DNA of 64,000 bases from Lysinibacillus parviboronicapiens (GCF_003049575.1 NZ_PYWI01000022.1:1-64000); one strand, 5' to 3'. Positions 17,938-26,813 are shown, numbered from the stretch's first letter. Numbers and translations are program-made. Notes: generated by a model from the letters alone, not told the origin.

Positions 17938-18645
17938 ATGAAAATTGAAATTTGGTCAGATTATGTTTGCCCATTTTGTTATATTGGTAAAAAACAATTA
18001 GAGAAGGCACTTCGGGACACAGGCTTAGCAGATCAGGTGGAGCTTGTTTATAAAAGTTATCAACTTGATCCAACAACACCAGTGGAGACGAATATTTCTA
18101 CGTATGAATCGTTAGCAAAAAAATATGGTATGACAATAGAAAAAGCGAAGGAAATGACGCAAGGTGTAGCATCTCGTGCTAAGGAAGTAGGACTGGACTA
18201 TAATTTTGACAAGCTTATGGAAGAAAATACGTTAAAGGCTCATCGACTTGTGAAATTTGCACAACAACAAGGTAAAGATTCAGCACTTGTTGAGGCCTTA
18301 TTACAGGGCTACTTTATCGAAGCGAAACGTATTAGTCATGATGACGTATTAATGGAAATTGCTGAGCAAGTTGGCCTAAAACGTGAGGACGTAGACGATG
18401 TTCTTTCTAGCGATGATTTTACAACTGAGGTGGAGGAAGATATTCAAGAAGGTCTTCAACTTGGTGTACGTGGAGTTCCATTTTTCGTAGTGAATAGAAA
18501 ATATGGCATTTCCGGTGCTCAACCACAGGAAGTTTTTGAAGATACTTTACGTAAAGTAGCAGCAGAAGAAGGCTTACAACCAGGATTGCAGATGAAGGGC
18601 TCTTCAAATGCTGGGGTTTGTACTGATGAAAGCTGCGAATTCTAA
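17938..18645 (+). CDS. DsbA-family oxidoreductase, FrnE-like
   Basis: Thioredoxin-fold protein of 235 residues. The active site C-P-F-C is at residues 11-14 (SDYVCPFCYIG), and the cis-Pro loop is GVRGVPFFVV. The C-terminus ends with CTDESCEF, a second C-x4-C pair as described in Deinococcus FrnE, where it contributes to redox activity. No signal peptide, so cytoplasmic. ATG 17938 follows GGAGGAGG; an upstream reading start at 17842 lacks a ribosome site. Neighbours suggest a role in thiol or disulfide stress. Confidence 0.88.
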   Translation: MKIEIWSDYVCPFCYIGKKQLEKALRDTGLADQVELVYKSYQLDPTTPVETNISTYESLAKKYGMTIEKAKEMTQGVASRAKEVGLDYNFDKLMEENTLKAHRLVKFAQQQGKDSALVEALLQGYFIEAKRISHDDVLMEIAEQVGLKREDVDDVLSSDDFTTEVEEDIQEGLQLGVRGVPFFVVNRKYGISGAQPQEVFEDTLRKVAAEEGLQPGLQMKGSSNAGVCTDESCEF

Positions 18646-18686
18646 ATTTTACTTAACGATGTAAAGCTATACTAGATGCAGAAATA

Positions 18687-18720
18687 CTTAGGCTCAAGTA
18701 ACAGGAGTCTGAGTGTTTTT
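18687..18720 (+). terminator. Probable terminator after FrnE-like gene
   Basis: Nine-bp stem CTTAGGCTC/GAGTCTGAG with two G-T pairs, then TGTTTTT. Confidence 0.6.
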
Positions 18721-18788
18721 GCATGCGGTAAAGTAAAAGAAGGCATTACTAATTTTACATCTCAGTCAAAAGTATGAGACTACTATCG

Positions 18789-18817
18789 TTGACTTTTTTG
18801 AAAAAATTTTTTAATAT
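18789..18817 (+). promoter_or_regulatory. azoR promoter
   Basis: TTGACT (18789-18794), 17 bases, TAATAT (18812-18817). The predicted start point falls at the beginning of the MhqR-type operator at 18825. Confidence 0.6.
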
Positions 18818-18824
18818 ATTCATA

Positions 18825-18842
18825 TATCTCGAATTCGAGATA
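18825..18842. promoter_or_regulatory. MhqR-type operator of azoR
   Basis: Perfect 18-base palindrome TATCTCGAATTCGAGATA. It matches from memory the operator of the quinone-responsive MarR-type repressor MhqR, which in B. subtilis lies upstream of azoR2 and mhq genes. Placement across the predicted transcription start fits repression. No mhqR gene is in the window. Confidence 0.8.
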
Positions 18843-18875
18843 AAAATGGTAGAAAACTAAGGGAGAATTTATATA

Positions 18876-19502
18876 ATGAACGTATTAGTAGTAAAAGCAA
18901 ACAACCGTCCAGACGGTATTTCAACAAAAATGTATGACACTTTCATGGAAAATGTACAAGGCGTAGATGTAACGACTTTCGACGTATTTGCTGAAGATAT
19001 GCCATACTTCGGTCAAGATCTATTCAACGCTTTCGGTAAAGTACAAAACGGCGAAGAATTAACGGATATTGAATCACGTATTTTAGCTGCCAAGCAAAAA
19101 GCAATGGACGCATTAACTGCTGCTGATGTAGTAGTATTTGCTTTCCCGCTTTGGAACTTAACAATTCCAGCTACTTTACAAACTTTCATTGATTATGTAT
19201 ATCAAGCTGGTTTCACATTCAAATATGGCGAAAACGGCCAACTAGTTAGCTTAATGACTGACAAGAAAGCAGTAATTCTAAATGCTCGCGGTGGTTATTA
19301 TTCATCACCAGAAGCACAACCAATGGAAATGTCTGTGAACTACATTAAAAATGTAGTAGGTGGCGTATTTGGTATGGAAATAATTGAAGAAGTAATTATT
19401 GAAGGACATAATGCATCACAAGATAAAGCACAAGAAATCATTGCAAATGGTTTAGAAGCAGTGAAAAAAGTTGCACAATCTCTACAAACTGTAAACGCAT
19501 AA
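18876..19502 (+). CDS. azoR: FMN-dependent NADH-azoreductase
   Basis: Flavodoxin-fold enzyme of 208 residues reducing quinones and azo compounds by two-electron transfer, avoiding semiquinones. It starts MNVLVVKANNRP, has FAFPLWNLTIPATLQTFIDY (FMN-binding loop, about residues 88-107) and NARGGYYSS. ATG 18876 follows AGGGAGAATT. The upstream MhqR-type palindrome predicts induction by quinones, as for AzoR2 of B. subtilis. Confidence 0.93.
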   Translation: MNVLVVKANNRPDGISTKMYDTFMENVQGVDVTTFDVFAEDMPYFGQDLFNAFGKVQNGEELTDIESRILAAKQKAMDALTAADVVVFAFPLWNLTIPATLQTFIDYVYQAGFTFKYGENGQLVSLMTDKKAVILNARGGYYSSPEAQPMEMSVNYIKNVVGGVFGMEIIEEVIIEGHNASQDKAQEIIANGLEAVKKVAQSLQTVNA

Positions 19503-19808
19503 TCATTTGTTTTTTATTAAAAAGTTCTCTCAAATTTGAGGGGACTTTTTTTGTTGAATCATTAGAGGTCTGGTGGGGGCATAAAGGTCTGACGTATTGT
19601 CCCTAGTCAGTTAATTGGATTTTACATAAAATAACATCACGTGGCTGTGAATAGTTCATAGATGATAAATATATATTATATATTAGTAAAGTGTTGTGCT
19701 ATTAGTTTAAAAGTACATACAATTAGGTCTAAATATTCAGTTAAATCACAGATTAGTATAATATAATAGAAACGTAGGAAAATATTAGATTTATAAGGGG
19801 GTCGTTAC
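19503..19808 (+). other. Intergenic region azoR to SLH-nucleotidase gene
   Basis: 306 bases. Holds the azoR terminator (19519-19552) and a TATAAT at 19757-19762 that may serve the downstream gene, without a good -35. Nothing else recognised. Confidence 0.4.
19519..19552 (+). terminator. azoR terminator
   Basis: Stem AAAAAGT-C-CTCAAA with TTTGAG-G-ACTTTTT, two mismatches, T-run follows. Confidence 0.8.
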
Positions 19809-22172
19809 ATGAATAAGAAATTAATTACTAATCTTTTAGCAATGTTACTAATTCTCTTCACAGTTTTCCCTGTGGGACTATCTGCCAATGCTACATCGAA
19901 TGATGTGACACGTGGGGACTTCGTGAAAGAATTAGTAGAAAGCTTGAATGTCGAGCTTGGTGATGGTTCTACACTTACTTTTACTGATGTACCAAAGGAC
20001 TTAGCTCCTTATGTAGAAAAAGCATTAGAATTAAAGCTTATCAAAGGTAAAACAACTACAATTTTTGATCCGAACGATAAATTAACACGTCAGCAAGCAT
20101 TTGTTATATCTGCACGCGGTCTAGTCACTGAAAAAGCCTCGTTGACAGTGTTAAATAACTTCAAGGATGCAGATAAGATTGCTGAGACACATAGACAAGA
20201 CCTTGCAAATGCAGTCGCAGCAAATATATTACAAGGTTTCGAAGACAATACGATTCGTCCACGTGACTATATAACAACTGAACAAATGCAAAGTATTGTA
20301 GAACGCTTTGTAGCAGCATACAAAGTGCCAGTGAAGGAAACGACAGTAGATCTTCAAATTTTAGGTACCACTGATATTCATACGAACTTAGCAAACTATA
20401 ATTATTTTTTAGATGCCGATTCCGCTGATGTTGGGTTAGCAAACACTGCAACCTTAATAGAGCAAGCGCGAGCAGAAAACCCAAATACATTATTATTTGA
20501 TAATGGTGATTTAATTCAAGGAACGCCACTTGGTTCATATAAAGCGTTAGAAAACGTCTTAAAACCAGGTGAGGTTCATCCAGCTATTGCAGCGCTAAAT
20601 GCATTGCAATATGATGGTGGGACTTTAGGGAATCACGAATTCAACTATGGATTAGATTTCTTAAGTGAAGTATTAAATGATGCGAAATATCCAGTCGTTA
20701 ATGCAAATGCGTATGACGCAAAAACAAAAGAGCATATGTACACACCATACGTAATTATGGATAAAGAAGTGTTAGATAACGCAGGTAAAAAACACACTAT
20801 TAAAGTGGGCGTAACTGGAATCGTACCTACAAAAATTGTTGAGTGGGATGCCATTCATCTAGCAGGTAAGGTAGAGATGCAAGAACCTGTGGAGGCAATT
20901 AAAGAGGTAGTGCCAGAAATGCAAAAAGCAGGGGCAGATGTGATTGTCGTACTTTCACACTCAGGTATTGGTGAAGATTCTTATGTAGCGGGTGCAGAAA
21001 ATGTTGGGTACCAAATTGCTAATATTGAAGGCATCGATGCTTTAATAACAGGTCACTCACATCTAACATTCCCTGGTGATTATAAAGACCTTAAAAATGT
21101 TGATCAAGAAAAAGGAACGATTAACGGTGTTCCTACAGTAATGGCAGGAAGTTATGGTAGTCATCTTGGTGTTATTGACCTGAAATTAGAGCAAAAAGGC
21201 TCTGAATGGGTGGTAGTAGATGGACAAGGGACACTTCGTTCTATCAAACAAGAAGGGTTACAACCATCTCAAACAGTGTTAAATGCTATTAAAGAAGCAC
21301 ACGAAGGTACGTTAACGTATATTCGCCAAGCTGTTGGTGAGACAACTGCACCAATCCACAGCTATTTCTCTATGGTTCAAGATGATCCTTCTATTCAAAT
21401 CGTAACACAAGCACAAAAATGGTATATTGAAAAAGAATTAAAGGGTACAGCTGATGAAAACACACCAATCCTTTCTGCTGGTGCACCTTTCAAGGCGGGC
21501 TCTCGAAATAATCCTGCGGACTACACAAATATTCCTGTAGGGCCACTTGCCATTAAGAACATGGCAGATATTTATCATTATGACAACACTGTAGCAACTA
21601 TCAAAGTTACGGGTGCACAAGCAATCGAGTGGTTAGAAATGGCTGCGGGTATTTTCTCAACAATTGAACCGAATAAAACAGAAGAACAAAATATCATTGA
21701 CGCAGAAGCACGTTCTTACAATTTCGACGTATTAGACGGTTTAACATATCAAATTGATGTGACATCGCCTGCAAAATACGATCGTCGTGGTAATTTAGTG
21801 GACGAAAAAGCGAATCGTATTAAAGATGTACAATACAACGGTAAACCAATTGATGTAAATCAAGAGTTTATCATCATTACGAACAACTATCGTGTAGGCG
21901 GCTCTTACGGAGCTACATTTAAAAATACCGACGGCTCCAATGTAACAAACTATGCCTATGAAAATCGTCAAGCAGTGATTGACTACATCATGACAAATAA
22001 AACAATTAATCCTGCTGCGGACAACAACTGGTCATTTGCACCATTCCCAGCGAATACAAAGGTTATTTACCTTTCTGCAAAGGATGCACAAAAGGTCATT
22101 CCAGCTGGTAGCAATATAGAATATCTTGGTGATACAGAGGATGCTGGATTTGGGAAATATTTAATTAAATAA
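19809..22172 (+). CDS. S-layer-anchored 5'-nucleotidase / cyclic nucleotide phosphodiesterase
   Basis: Secreted protein of 787 residues. Signal peptide about 1-28 (Lys-rich start, hydrophobic core, cleavage near SANA). Residues about 30-175 contain two SLH-type repeats (TRGDFVKELVESL, DPNDKLTRQQAFVI, IRPRDYITTEQMQSIV) that bind cell-wall polymer. A calcineurin-type metallophosphatase follows (TTDIHTNL, NGDLIQG, GNHEFNYG, SHSGIGED, GHSHLTFPG), then a 5'-nucleotidase C-terminal domain (FKAGSRNNP, YHYDNTVATIKVTG). It probably releases nucleosides and phosphate at the cell surface. Start follows AAGGGGGTCGT. Related to B. subtilis YfkN in catalytic domains. Confidence 0.9.
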   Translation: MNKKLITNLLAMLLILFTVFPVGLSANATSNDVTRGDFVKELVESLNVELGDGSTLTFTDVPKDLAPYVEKALELKLIKGKTTTIFDPNDKLTRQQAFVISARGLVTEKASLTVLNNFKDADKIAETHRQDLANAVAANILQGFEDNTIRPRDYITTEQMQSIVERFVAAYKVPVKETTVDLQILGTTDIHTNLANYNYFLDADSADVGLANTATLIEQARAENPNTLLFDNGDLIQGTPLGSYKALENVLKPGEVHPAIAALNALQYDGGTLGNHEFNYGLDFLSEVLNDAKYPVVNANAYDAKTKEHMYTPYVIMDKEVLDNAGKKHTIKVGVTGIVPTKIVEWDAIHLAGKVEMQEPVEAIKEVVPEMQKAGADVIVVLSHSGIGEDSYVAGAENVGYQIANIEGIDALITGHSHLTFPGDYKDLKNVDQEKGTINGVPTVMAGSYGSHLGVIDLKLEQKGSEWVVVDGQGTLRSIKQEGLQPSQTVLNAIKEAHEGTLTYIRQAVGETTAPIHSYFSMVQDDPSIQIVTQAQKWYIEKELKGTADENTPILSAGAPFKAGSRNNPADYTNIPVGPLAIKNMADIYHYDNTVATIKVTGAQAIEWLEMAAGIFSTIEPNKTEEQNIIDAEARSYNFDVLDGLTYQIDVTSPAKYDRRGNLVDEKANRIKDVQYNGKPIDVNQEFIIITNNYRVGGSYGATFKNTDGSNVTNYAYENRQAVIDYIMTNKTINPAADNNWSFAPFPANTKVIYLSAKDAQKVIPAGSNIEYLGDTEDAGFGKYLIK

Positions 22173-22181
22173 CGATGAAAG

Positions 22182-22216
22182 AGGAGAGTGCGATATTATT
22201 CGCTACTCTCCTTTTT
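22182..22216. terminator. Shared terminator of SLH-nucleotidase and DUF2500 genes
   Basis: Stem GGAGAGT-CGA with TCG-ACTCTCC, one mismatch, then TTTTT. It overlaps the 3' end of the convergent gene. Confidence 0.8.
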
Positions 22217-22564
22217 GTGTCGCTCAAATATTTGAAAACGCGTGCCTTGAAATGTAAGTAAACCAAAGTCGCCGTCTGCCAACTGCCCATATTTACGTCC
22301 ATTTAGCTGTAATTCTATACGGTCACCATTTTGAACTTCAAAAGTTACATAATAAGTTGTATGAGCTGCAGAATTGCCACTACCGCCCCTTGTATTTGTA
22401 CGCTTTGTTACGATTTTTGCTGGCACGGTTAATACTGGGGCTGCGTTATTTTTAGCCCATTGTGTAATCCCATTAATCATGACAAATGCAAATGTACCGA
22501 AGACAATGATAAAGATTACAGAGATGAAAATCGATTCGAAATGAAAGCTATCAGCCCAAAACAT
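22196..22564 (-). CDS. DUF2500-family membrane protein
   Basis: Product of 122 residues: an N-terminal transmembrane helix (about 13-33) and an extracytoplasmic or cytoplasmic beta domain with TTYYVTFEVQNGDRIELQL and DGDFGLLTFQGTRFQIFER, the recognisable DUF2500 core. Function of the family is unknown. ATG 22564 follows GGAGG by 7 bases. Length is normal for the family. Confidence 0.8.
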   Translation of the reverse strand: MFWADSFHFESIFISVIFIIVFGTFAFVMINGITQWAKNNAAPVLTVPAKIVTKRTNTRGGSGNSAAHTTYYVTFEVQNGDRIELQLNGRKYGQLADGDFGLLTFQGTRFQIFERHKKESSE

Positions 22565-22602
22565 TTATAACCTCCAAATCCATGATGTGATAGAGCAAAT
22601 TG

Positions 22603-23122
22603 TTAAACTGGATTTATTTCAAGGTCTACTACTATTTCAATTTCATCACTGATTAATACACCACCTGTTTCAAGGAGTGTATTATACAAAATCTCTGCGG
22701 TCAATTTTTGATCTTGCCTGAAAACCATATACTTCTTGTGACCATGGGTTCATACCACGGCCAACATACATGGTTGTGAATATGACGGGCTTCGTAATGT
22801 TTTTAATAGTTAAATCTCCATGAATAGCAAATATATTATTTTCGAGCTTTTCAATGTATGTAGACTCAAAATGAATTTTTGGATAGACATCAGCATCAAA
22901 GAAATCAGGTGATACAAGATGAACATCACGATCAAAATTTTTGGTTGAGACACTAGCAACAATTATCGAGAATGATATCTTTGCATCTTGCATTTGTTCG
23001 ATATCTGACACGGTAAATTCAGCATGATAAGATTCAAATGTTCCATGAATTTGTGATATCATCATATGTCGAACAGAAAAACCAATTGTTGAGTGACTAT
23101 AATCAATCGCATATTTTTTCAT
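22603..23122 (-). pseudogene. YceI-family protein gene, frameshifted near the 3' end
   Basis: The intact part encodes 146 residues of a YceI-type lipocalin-like beta barrel (start MKKYAIDYSHSTIGFSVRHMM, ending ARSKIDRRDFV at a stop at 22682). Family members normally continue RxDFGLTWN-x-LETGGVLVGDEV. The shifted frame right after the stop reads YNTLLETGGVLISDEIEIVVDLEINPV and ends at 22603. About 8 bases (codons for Gly-Leu-Thr minus one base) appear missing at about 22685-22688. The product therefore loses its last strands, unless this is a sequencing error. ATG 23122 follows AGGAGG. Confidence 0.75.
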
Positions 23123-23261
23123 TGGAAGGTCCTCCTAACAACAGCATCTTACACGAATGATAAATTAAATAATTTGTTAGTTCAATGAGTTTTTAGTAAA
23201 TATTAGAAAAACTGTTACTGAATATAGTGGGCTTTGTGAATATTTATAATCATTACAAATA

Positions 23262-24125
23262 CTAACGAATGTAAAAATTCATAGCATCCTGATTAAAATC
23301 TAAAACACATAAGCGACCATTTTCCAATGTATGTGGAACTTGATGTGCCTGTAGATTAGCTATAAGCTGTTGTAATTCTTCTTGTGAAGAAAGTGAAAGC
23401 GTGTAGCTCAGTAAGCCTGTTGTTTGTTGTGGTGGTAGTGATGCACCGACTCCTTGCCAGGTATTGACCGCAATATGGTGATGATAGCCGCCAGCGGAAA
23501 GGAATAGTGCACTATCATGAAAGTTAGTCATAATGTCTAAACCAAGTGCATCTATATAGAAGTAAGTTGTTGCATCATTTATAATGCTAACATTTAAGTG
23601 TATATGACCTAATGCAGTTCCTTTAGGGAAACCTGTCCATAGACGCAGATTGTCATATAGAGCCATTACACCTTCTATATCGACTGCCTCGGTTCCTGTA
23701 ATTAGTCCACCCTTACCATCACTTAGCCATTCAGAACGAGGGCGATCACGATAGATTTCTATGCCGTTACCTTCCGGATCATTCAAATAAAAAGCTTCTG
23801 AATAAATATGATCACCAGCACCAGTTATAGGTATGGCTAAGTTTAATAAATTGCCAATCACATATGCTAAGTCTTCACGTGTCGGTACTAAAATGGCAAA
23901 GTGAAATAGACCTGTGGTATGTGGTGGACGAAGCGACACTTTTTCATTAGATGACAATATTAAAATAGGTTTTGTATTGCCGGGATTAGCAAATTCCACT
24001 TGATTGGTAGTTCTATTAAGTATTTGTAAACCAAGTGTGTTATAAAAATCAGTCATTACATCTAATGACTGTACAAGTAAGTGTAAATGCTCAAGCTCTA
24101 ATGTATTAGCAATTTTGAATGCCAT
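23262..24125 (-). CDS. catE: Catechol-2,3-dioxygenase-like protein (CatE type)
   Basis: Product of 287 residues with two tandem vicinal-oxygen-chelate (glyoxalase-like) domains. Metal ligands are visible as His in LEHLHLLV, GLFHFAIL and LGHIHLNV, with Glu in GNGIEIYRDRPRSEW. This is the layout of B. subtilis CatE/YfiE, which opens catechol rings. ATG 24125 follows GGAGG. The divergent HxlR-type gene 143 bases away parallels CatR control of catDE in B. subtilis. No catD-like DoxX gene is adjacent. Confidence 0.85.
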   Translation of the reverse strand: MAFKIANTLELEHLHLLVQSLDVMTDFYNTLGLQILNRTTNQVEFANPGNTKPILILSSNEKVSLRPPHTTGLFHFAILVPTREDLAYVIGNLLNLAIPITGAGDHIYSEAFYLNDPEGNGIEIYRDRPRSEWLSDGKGGLITGTEAVDIEGVMALYDNLRLWTGFPKGTALGHIHLNVSIINDATTYFYIDALGLDIMTNFHDSALFLSAGGYHHHIAVNTWQGVGASLPPQQTTGLLSYTLSLSSQEELQQLIANLQAHQVPHTLENGRLCVLDFNQDAMNFYIR

Positions 24126-24148
24126 TTAAGAAAAATCCTCCAGATCAT

Positions 24149-24222
24149 AAGTTACTTTTTGTAATTAAATATAAAATGGTAAACAAATTACGTCAAGTAA
24201 ATAAGTTACTTAAAATTTACTT
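24149..24222. promoter_or_regulatory. Candidate HxlR-type operators between catE and catR
   Basis: Two AAGTTACTT palindromes (24149-24157 and 24203-24211). The second is embedded between AAGTAAAT (24195-24202) and ATTTACTT (24215-24222), an 8-base inverted repeat. The latter overlaps a possible -35 (TTTACT, 24216-24221) 17 bases from TACAAT (24239-24244) of the regulator gene. Autoregulation and divergent repression of catE are inferred. Confidence 0.5.
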
Positions 24223-24267
24223 TTGCTTAAATAATCAGTACAATAGAATACATAAGAGGTGAAAAAT

Positions 24268-24573
24268 ATGAATGAGACAACTTTATGTCCTCGTTTAGCT
24301 AAGGCAATGGATTTAATCGGGAAACGCTGGACAGGGCTAATCTTATATCAATTATTAGACGGACCACAGCGCTTCAATGAAATTGAGTCTGCTTTACCTG
24401 TAAGTGGTCGTTTATTATCAGAACGTTTAAAGGAGCTTGAAAAGGAAGGGCTCGTTGAACGAAAAGTATATTCAGAGGTGCCTGTGCGTGTAGAATATTC
24501 ATTAACAGAAAAAGGTCAAGCACTAGAAGGTGCTATCCGTAATATTGAAACTTGGGCAACAGGCTGGTTATAA
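24268..24573 (+). CDS. catR: HxlR/DUF24 redox-sensing repressor, CatR/YodB-like
   Basis: Winged-helix regulator of 101 residues. Residues 1-20 include LCPRLAKAMDLIGKRWTGLI, with Cys7 at the place of the conserved sensing cysteine of YodB (Cys6) and CatR (Cys7). The product ends at ATGWL, lacking the C-terminal cysteines of YodB, which favours the one-cysteine CatR type. ATG 24268 follows GAGG by 8 bases. Divergence from catE supports the assignment. Confidence 0.85.
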   Translation: MNETTLCPRLAKAMDLIGKRWTGLILYQLLDGPQRFNEIESALPVSGRLLSERLKELEKEGLVERKVYSEVPVRVEYSLTEKGQALEGAIRNIETWATGWL

Positions 24574-24845
24574 AGTGAAACTTCCATCCTTGCTGGTTAG
24601 TTGAGGCTTGCAGGAAGCAGGTTACACTTACGTTCACCACAGGAAGTGATGAATTTTAGTAAGTGTTCCTTTACTCGGGCATTTAGAATGGCCGCGGATT
24701 TTTAGATAATATAAAACACTTTTGCAAAAGATTAGCGTACTGCCCGTTAATGCGGGAAAAATACCCTTCATTTTACTTGTCAAATCGAGGTTCTAAATCC
24801 ATACTAGTGTAGAGTAAGAAGGACGTTAGAAAGGAATTAGCTCTC

Positions 24846-25760
24846 ATGACTAAAGAACAATGGGCGAAGGATTTAGCGCAAAATATTAATCCAGCCAATA
24901 TTAAGTTAGACGAATCGTTACAACAATATACAATGACAAAATTAGGTGGCAAGGCGGATGTTTTTGTTCTACCTGAAACGGAAGACGAAGCGGCAGCAGT
25001 TATTCGCTATGCGCATACAAATAAAATTCCATTATTAATGCTAGGTAATGGCTCCAATATGGTCGTTCGTGATGGCGGCTTACGAGGAATAGTTGTGACA
25101 TTTGCACATCTAGATGAAATTCATATTAACGGTGATTATGTATATGCACAAAGTGGGGCACTCATTAAGGATGTATCGAAGCTGGCTGCCACGGCATGCC
25201 TAACAGGATTTGAATTTGCATGTGGTATTCCTGGCTCTATCGGTGGAGCTATGGCTATGAATGCTGGTGCATATGGTGGCGAGATAAAGGATATTATTAT
25301 TTCTTCTAAAGTTTTAACAAAAGAAGGGGAGATTTTGATATTATCGAAAGAAGAGTTGGAGCTCGGCTATCGTCAAAGTATCATTGCGAAGAAGGGCTAT
25401 TATGTTCTGTCATCGGAATTTCAGCTAACTCAAGGCGTACAGGAAGAAATTGATGCCAAAATTGCTGATTTAACGTACCAACGGGAATCTAAACAACCGC
25501 TAGAATACCCATCTGCGGGTAGTGTCTTTAAACGTCCTCCTGGTCATTTTGCAGGCAAGCTAATACAGGATAGTGGCCTGCAAGGAAAAGGTGTAGGTGG
25601 AGCAGAAGTATCAACTAAGCATGCAGGCTTTATTGTTAATAAAGGCAATGCCACGGCCACCGATTACATTGCAACCATTCAAATGGTGCAGCGAGTTGTC
25701 AAAGAAAAATATGGTATTGACTTAGAAACCGAAGTGAAAATAGTCGGCGATGAATTATAA
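24846..25760 (+). CDS. murB: UDP-N-acetylenolpyruvoylglucosamine reductase
   Basis: FAD enzyme of 304 residues reducing UDP-GlcNAc-enolpyruvate to UDP-MurNAc in peptidoglycan synthesis. FAD-binding motifs LLMLGNGSNMVVRDGG and FACGIPGSIGGAMAMNAGAYGGE are clear. The C-terminal substrate domain has YPSAGSVFKRPPG with the catalytic Ser, and lacks the YxxP loop, the type II form of Gram-positives. ATG follows GAAAGGAATT. Confidence 0.95.
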   Translation: MTKEQWAKDLAQNINPANIKLDESLQQYTMTKLGGKADVFVLPETEDEAAAVIRYAHTNKIPLLMLGNGSNMVVRDGGLRGIVVTFAHLDEIHINGDYVYAQSGALIKDVSKLAATACLTGFEFACGIPGSIGGAMAMNAGAYGGEIKDIIISSKVLTKEGEILILSKEELELGYRQSIIAKKGYYVLSSEFQLTQGVQEEIDAKIADLTYQRESKQPLEYPSAGSVFKRPPGHFAGKLIQDSGLQGKGVGGAEVSTKHAGFIVNKGNATATDYIATIQMVQRVVKEKYGIDLETEVKIVGDEL

Positions 25761-25773
25761 GTAAATGACAAAT

Positions 25774-25806
25774 GGCGCTCTTCGCTAATGGCGAGGAGCG
25801 TTTTTT
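25774..25806 (+). terminator. murB terminator
   Basis: Stem CGCTC-CGC with GCG-GAGCG, 2-base internal mismatch, then TTTTTT. Confidence 0.75.
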
Positions 25807-25822
25807 AGGGGTGTGAAAAACT

Positions 25823-26584
25823 ATGAAGTTTCTATCATGGAATGTCAATGGAATCCGCGCTTGCGTGAGTAAAGGCTTTTTAGATTTTTTTCATGAGGTA
25901 GATGCAGATTTTTTCTGTATTCAGGAATCGAAATGTCAAGCGGGACAAGTAGAGCTTTCACTTGAAGGTTATCAACAATATTGGAATTATGCTGTGAAGA
26001 AGGGCTATTCAGGTACAGCTGTCTTCACAAAACATACACCTCTTTCAGTACATTATGGTGTCGGTGAAGAGACATCACAGGACGAGGGCCGCATTATTAC
26101 GTTAGAATATGAAAACTTTTATTTAGTTAACGTCTATACACCAAATTCCCAGCGAGATTTAGCGAGATTGCCGATACGCCTAGATTGGGAGGATCGTTTA
26201 GCTTTGTATTTAAAAGAACTCGATGCGAAAAAGCCCATTGTGTACTGTGGGGATTTGAATGTTGCGCATACAGAGATAGATTTAAAAAATGCAAAATCGA
26301 ATATTGGGAATTCTGGTTTTACATATGAAGAACGTACTAAGATGACTGAGCTTTTAGCAAGTGGGTTTATCGATACTTTCCGCCACAAGCATCCGGATGA
26401 GACAGACCATTACACATGGTGGTCCTATATGAATAAAGTACGTGAGCGAAATATTGGTTGGCGTATTGATTATTTTATTGTATCCGAGCGATTGAAAGAG
26501 CATGTTGACGTAGCGACAATTCATACCCATATTTTAGGCAGTGATCATTGTCCCATTGAATTACAACTCGACATTAAAAACTAA
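25823..26584 (+). CDS. exoA: Exodeoxyribonuclease III / AP endonuclease
   Basis: Exonuclease III family protein of 253 residues for repair of abasic sites. Motifs: WNVNGIRA, QESKC (metal Glu), NVYTPNSQ, CGDLNVAHTEIDL and the catalytic pair GSDHCPI. The length agrees with B. subtilis ExoA (252). ATG follows AGGGGTG. Confidence 0.95.
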   Translation: MKFLSWNVNGIRACVSKGFLDFFHEVDADFFCIQESKCQAGQVELSLEGYQQYWNYAVKKGYSGTAVFTKHTPLSVHYGVGEETSQDEGRIITLEYENFYLVNVYTPNSQRDLARLPIRLDWEDRLALYLKELDAKKPIVYCGDLNVAHTEIDLKNAKSNIGNSGFTYEERTKMTELLASGFIDTFRHKHPDETDHYTWWSYMNKVRERNIGWRIDYFIVSERLKEHVDVATIHTHILGSDHCPIELQLDIKN

Positions 26585-26589
26585 GCAGA

Positions 26590-26621
26590 AATCGTACCTC
26601 TCACTGGAGGTACGATTTTTT
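26590..26621 (+). terminator. exoA terminator
   Basis: Stem AATCGTACCTC/GAGGTACGATT followed by TTTT. Confidence 0.85.
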
Positions 26622-26813
26622 ACATAGTGCTATAGCACGAGGAATGATTTTTACTAATGGTTTGTGCACAACGAAATATTGAATTTCGATGAAAAAGTGA
26701 TTTTTCGCTGATAAAACACCGAATTTCGCTAAAAATTTCAGTTATTATGTCTGCTAGGAAAGGGTTTGTAAAGCTAGATAAAGAATATATTGCTTAAGAG
26801 GGGGTTAGTAGTT

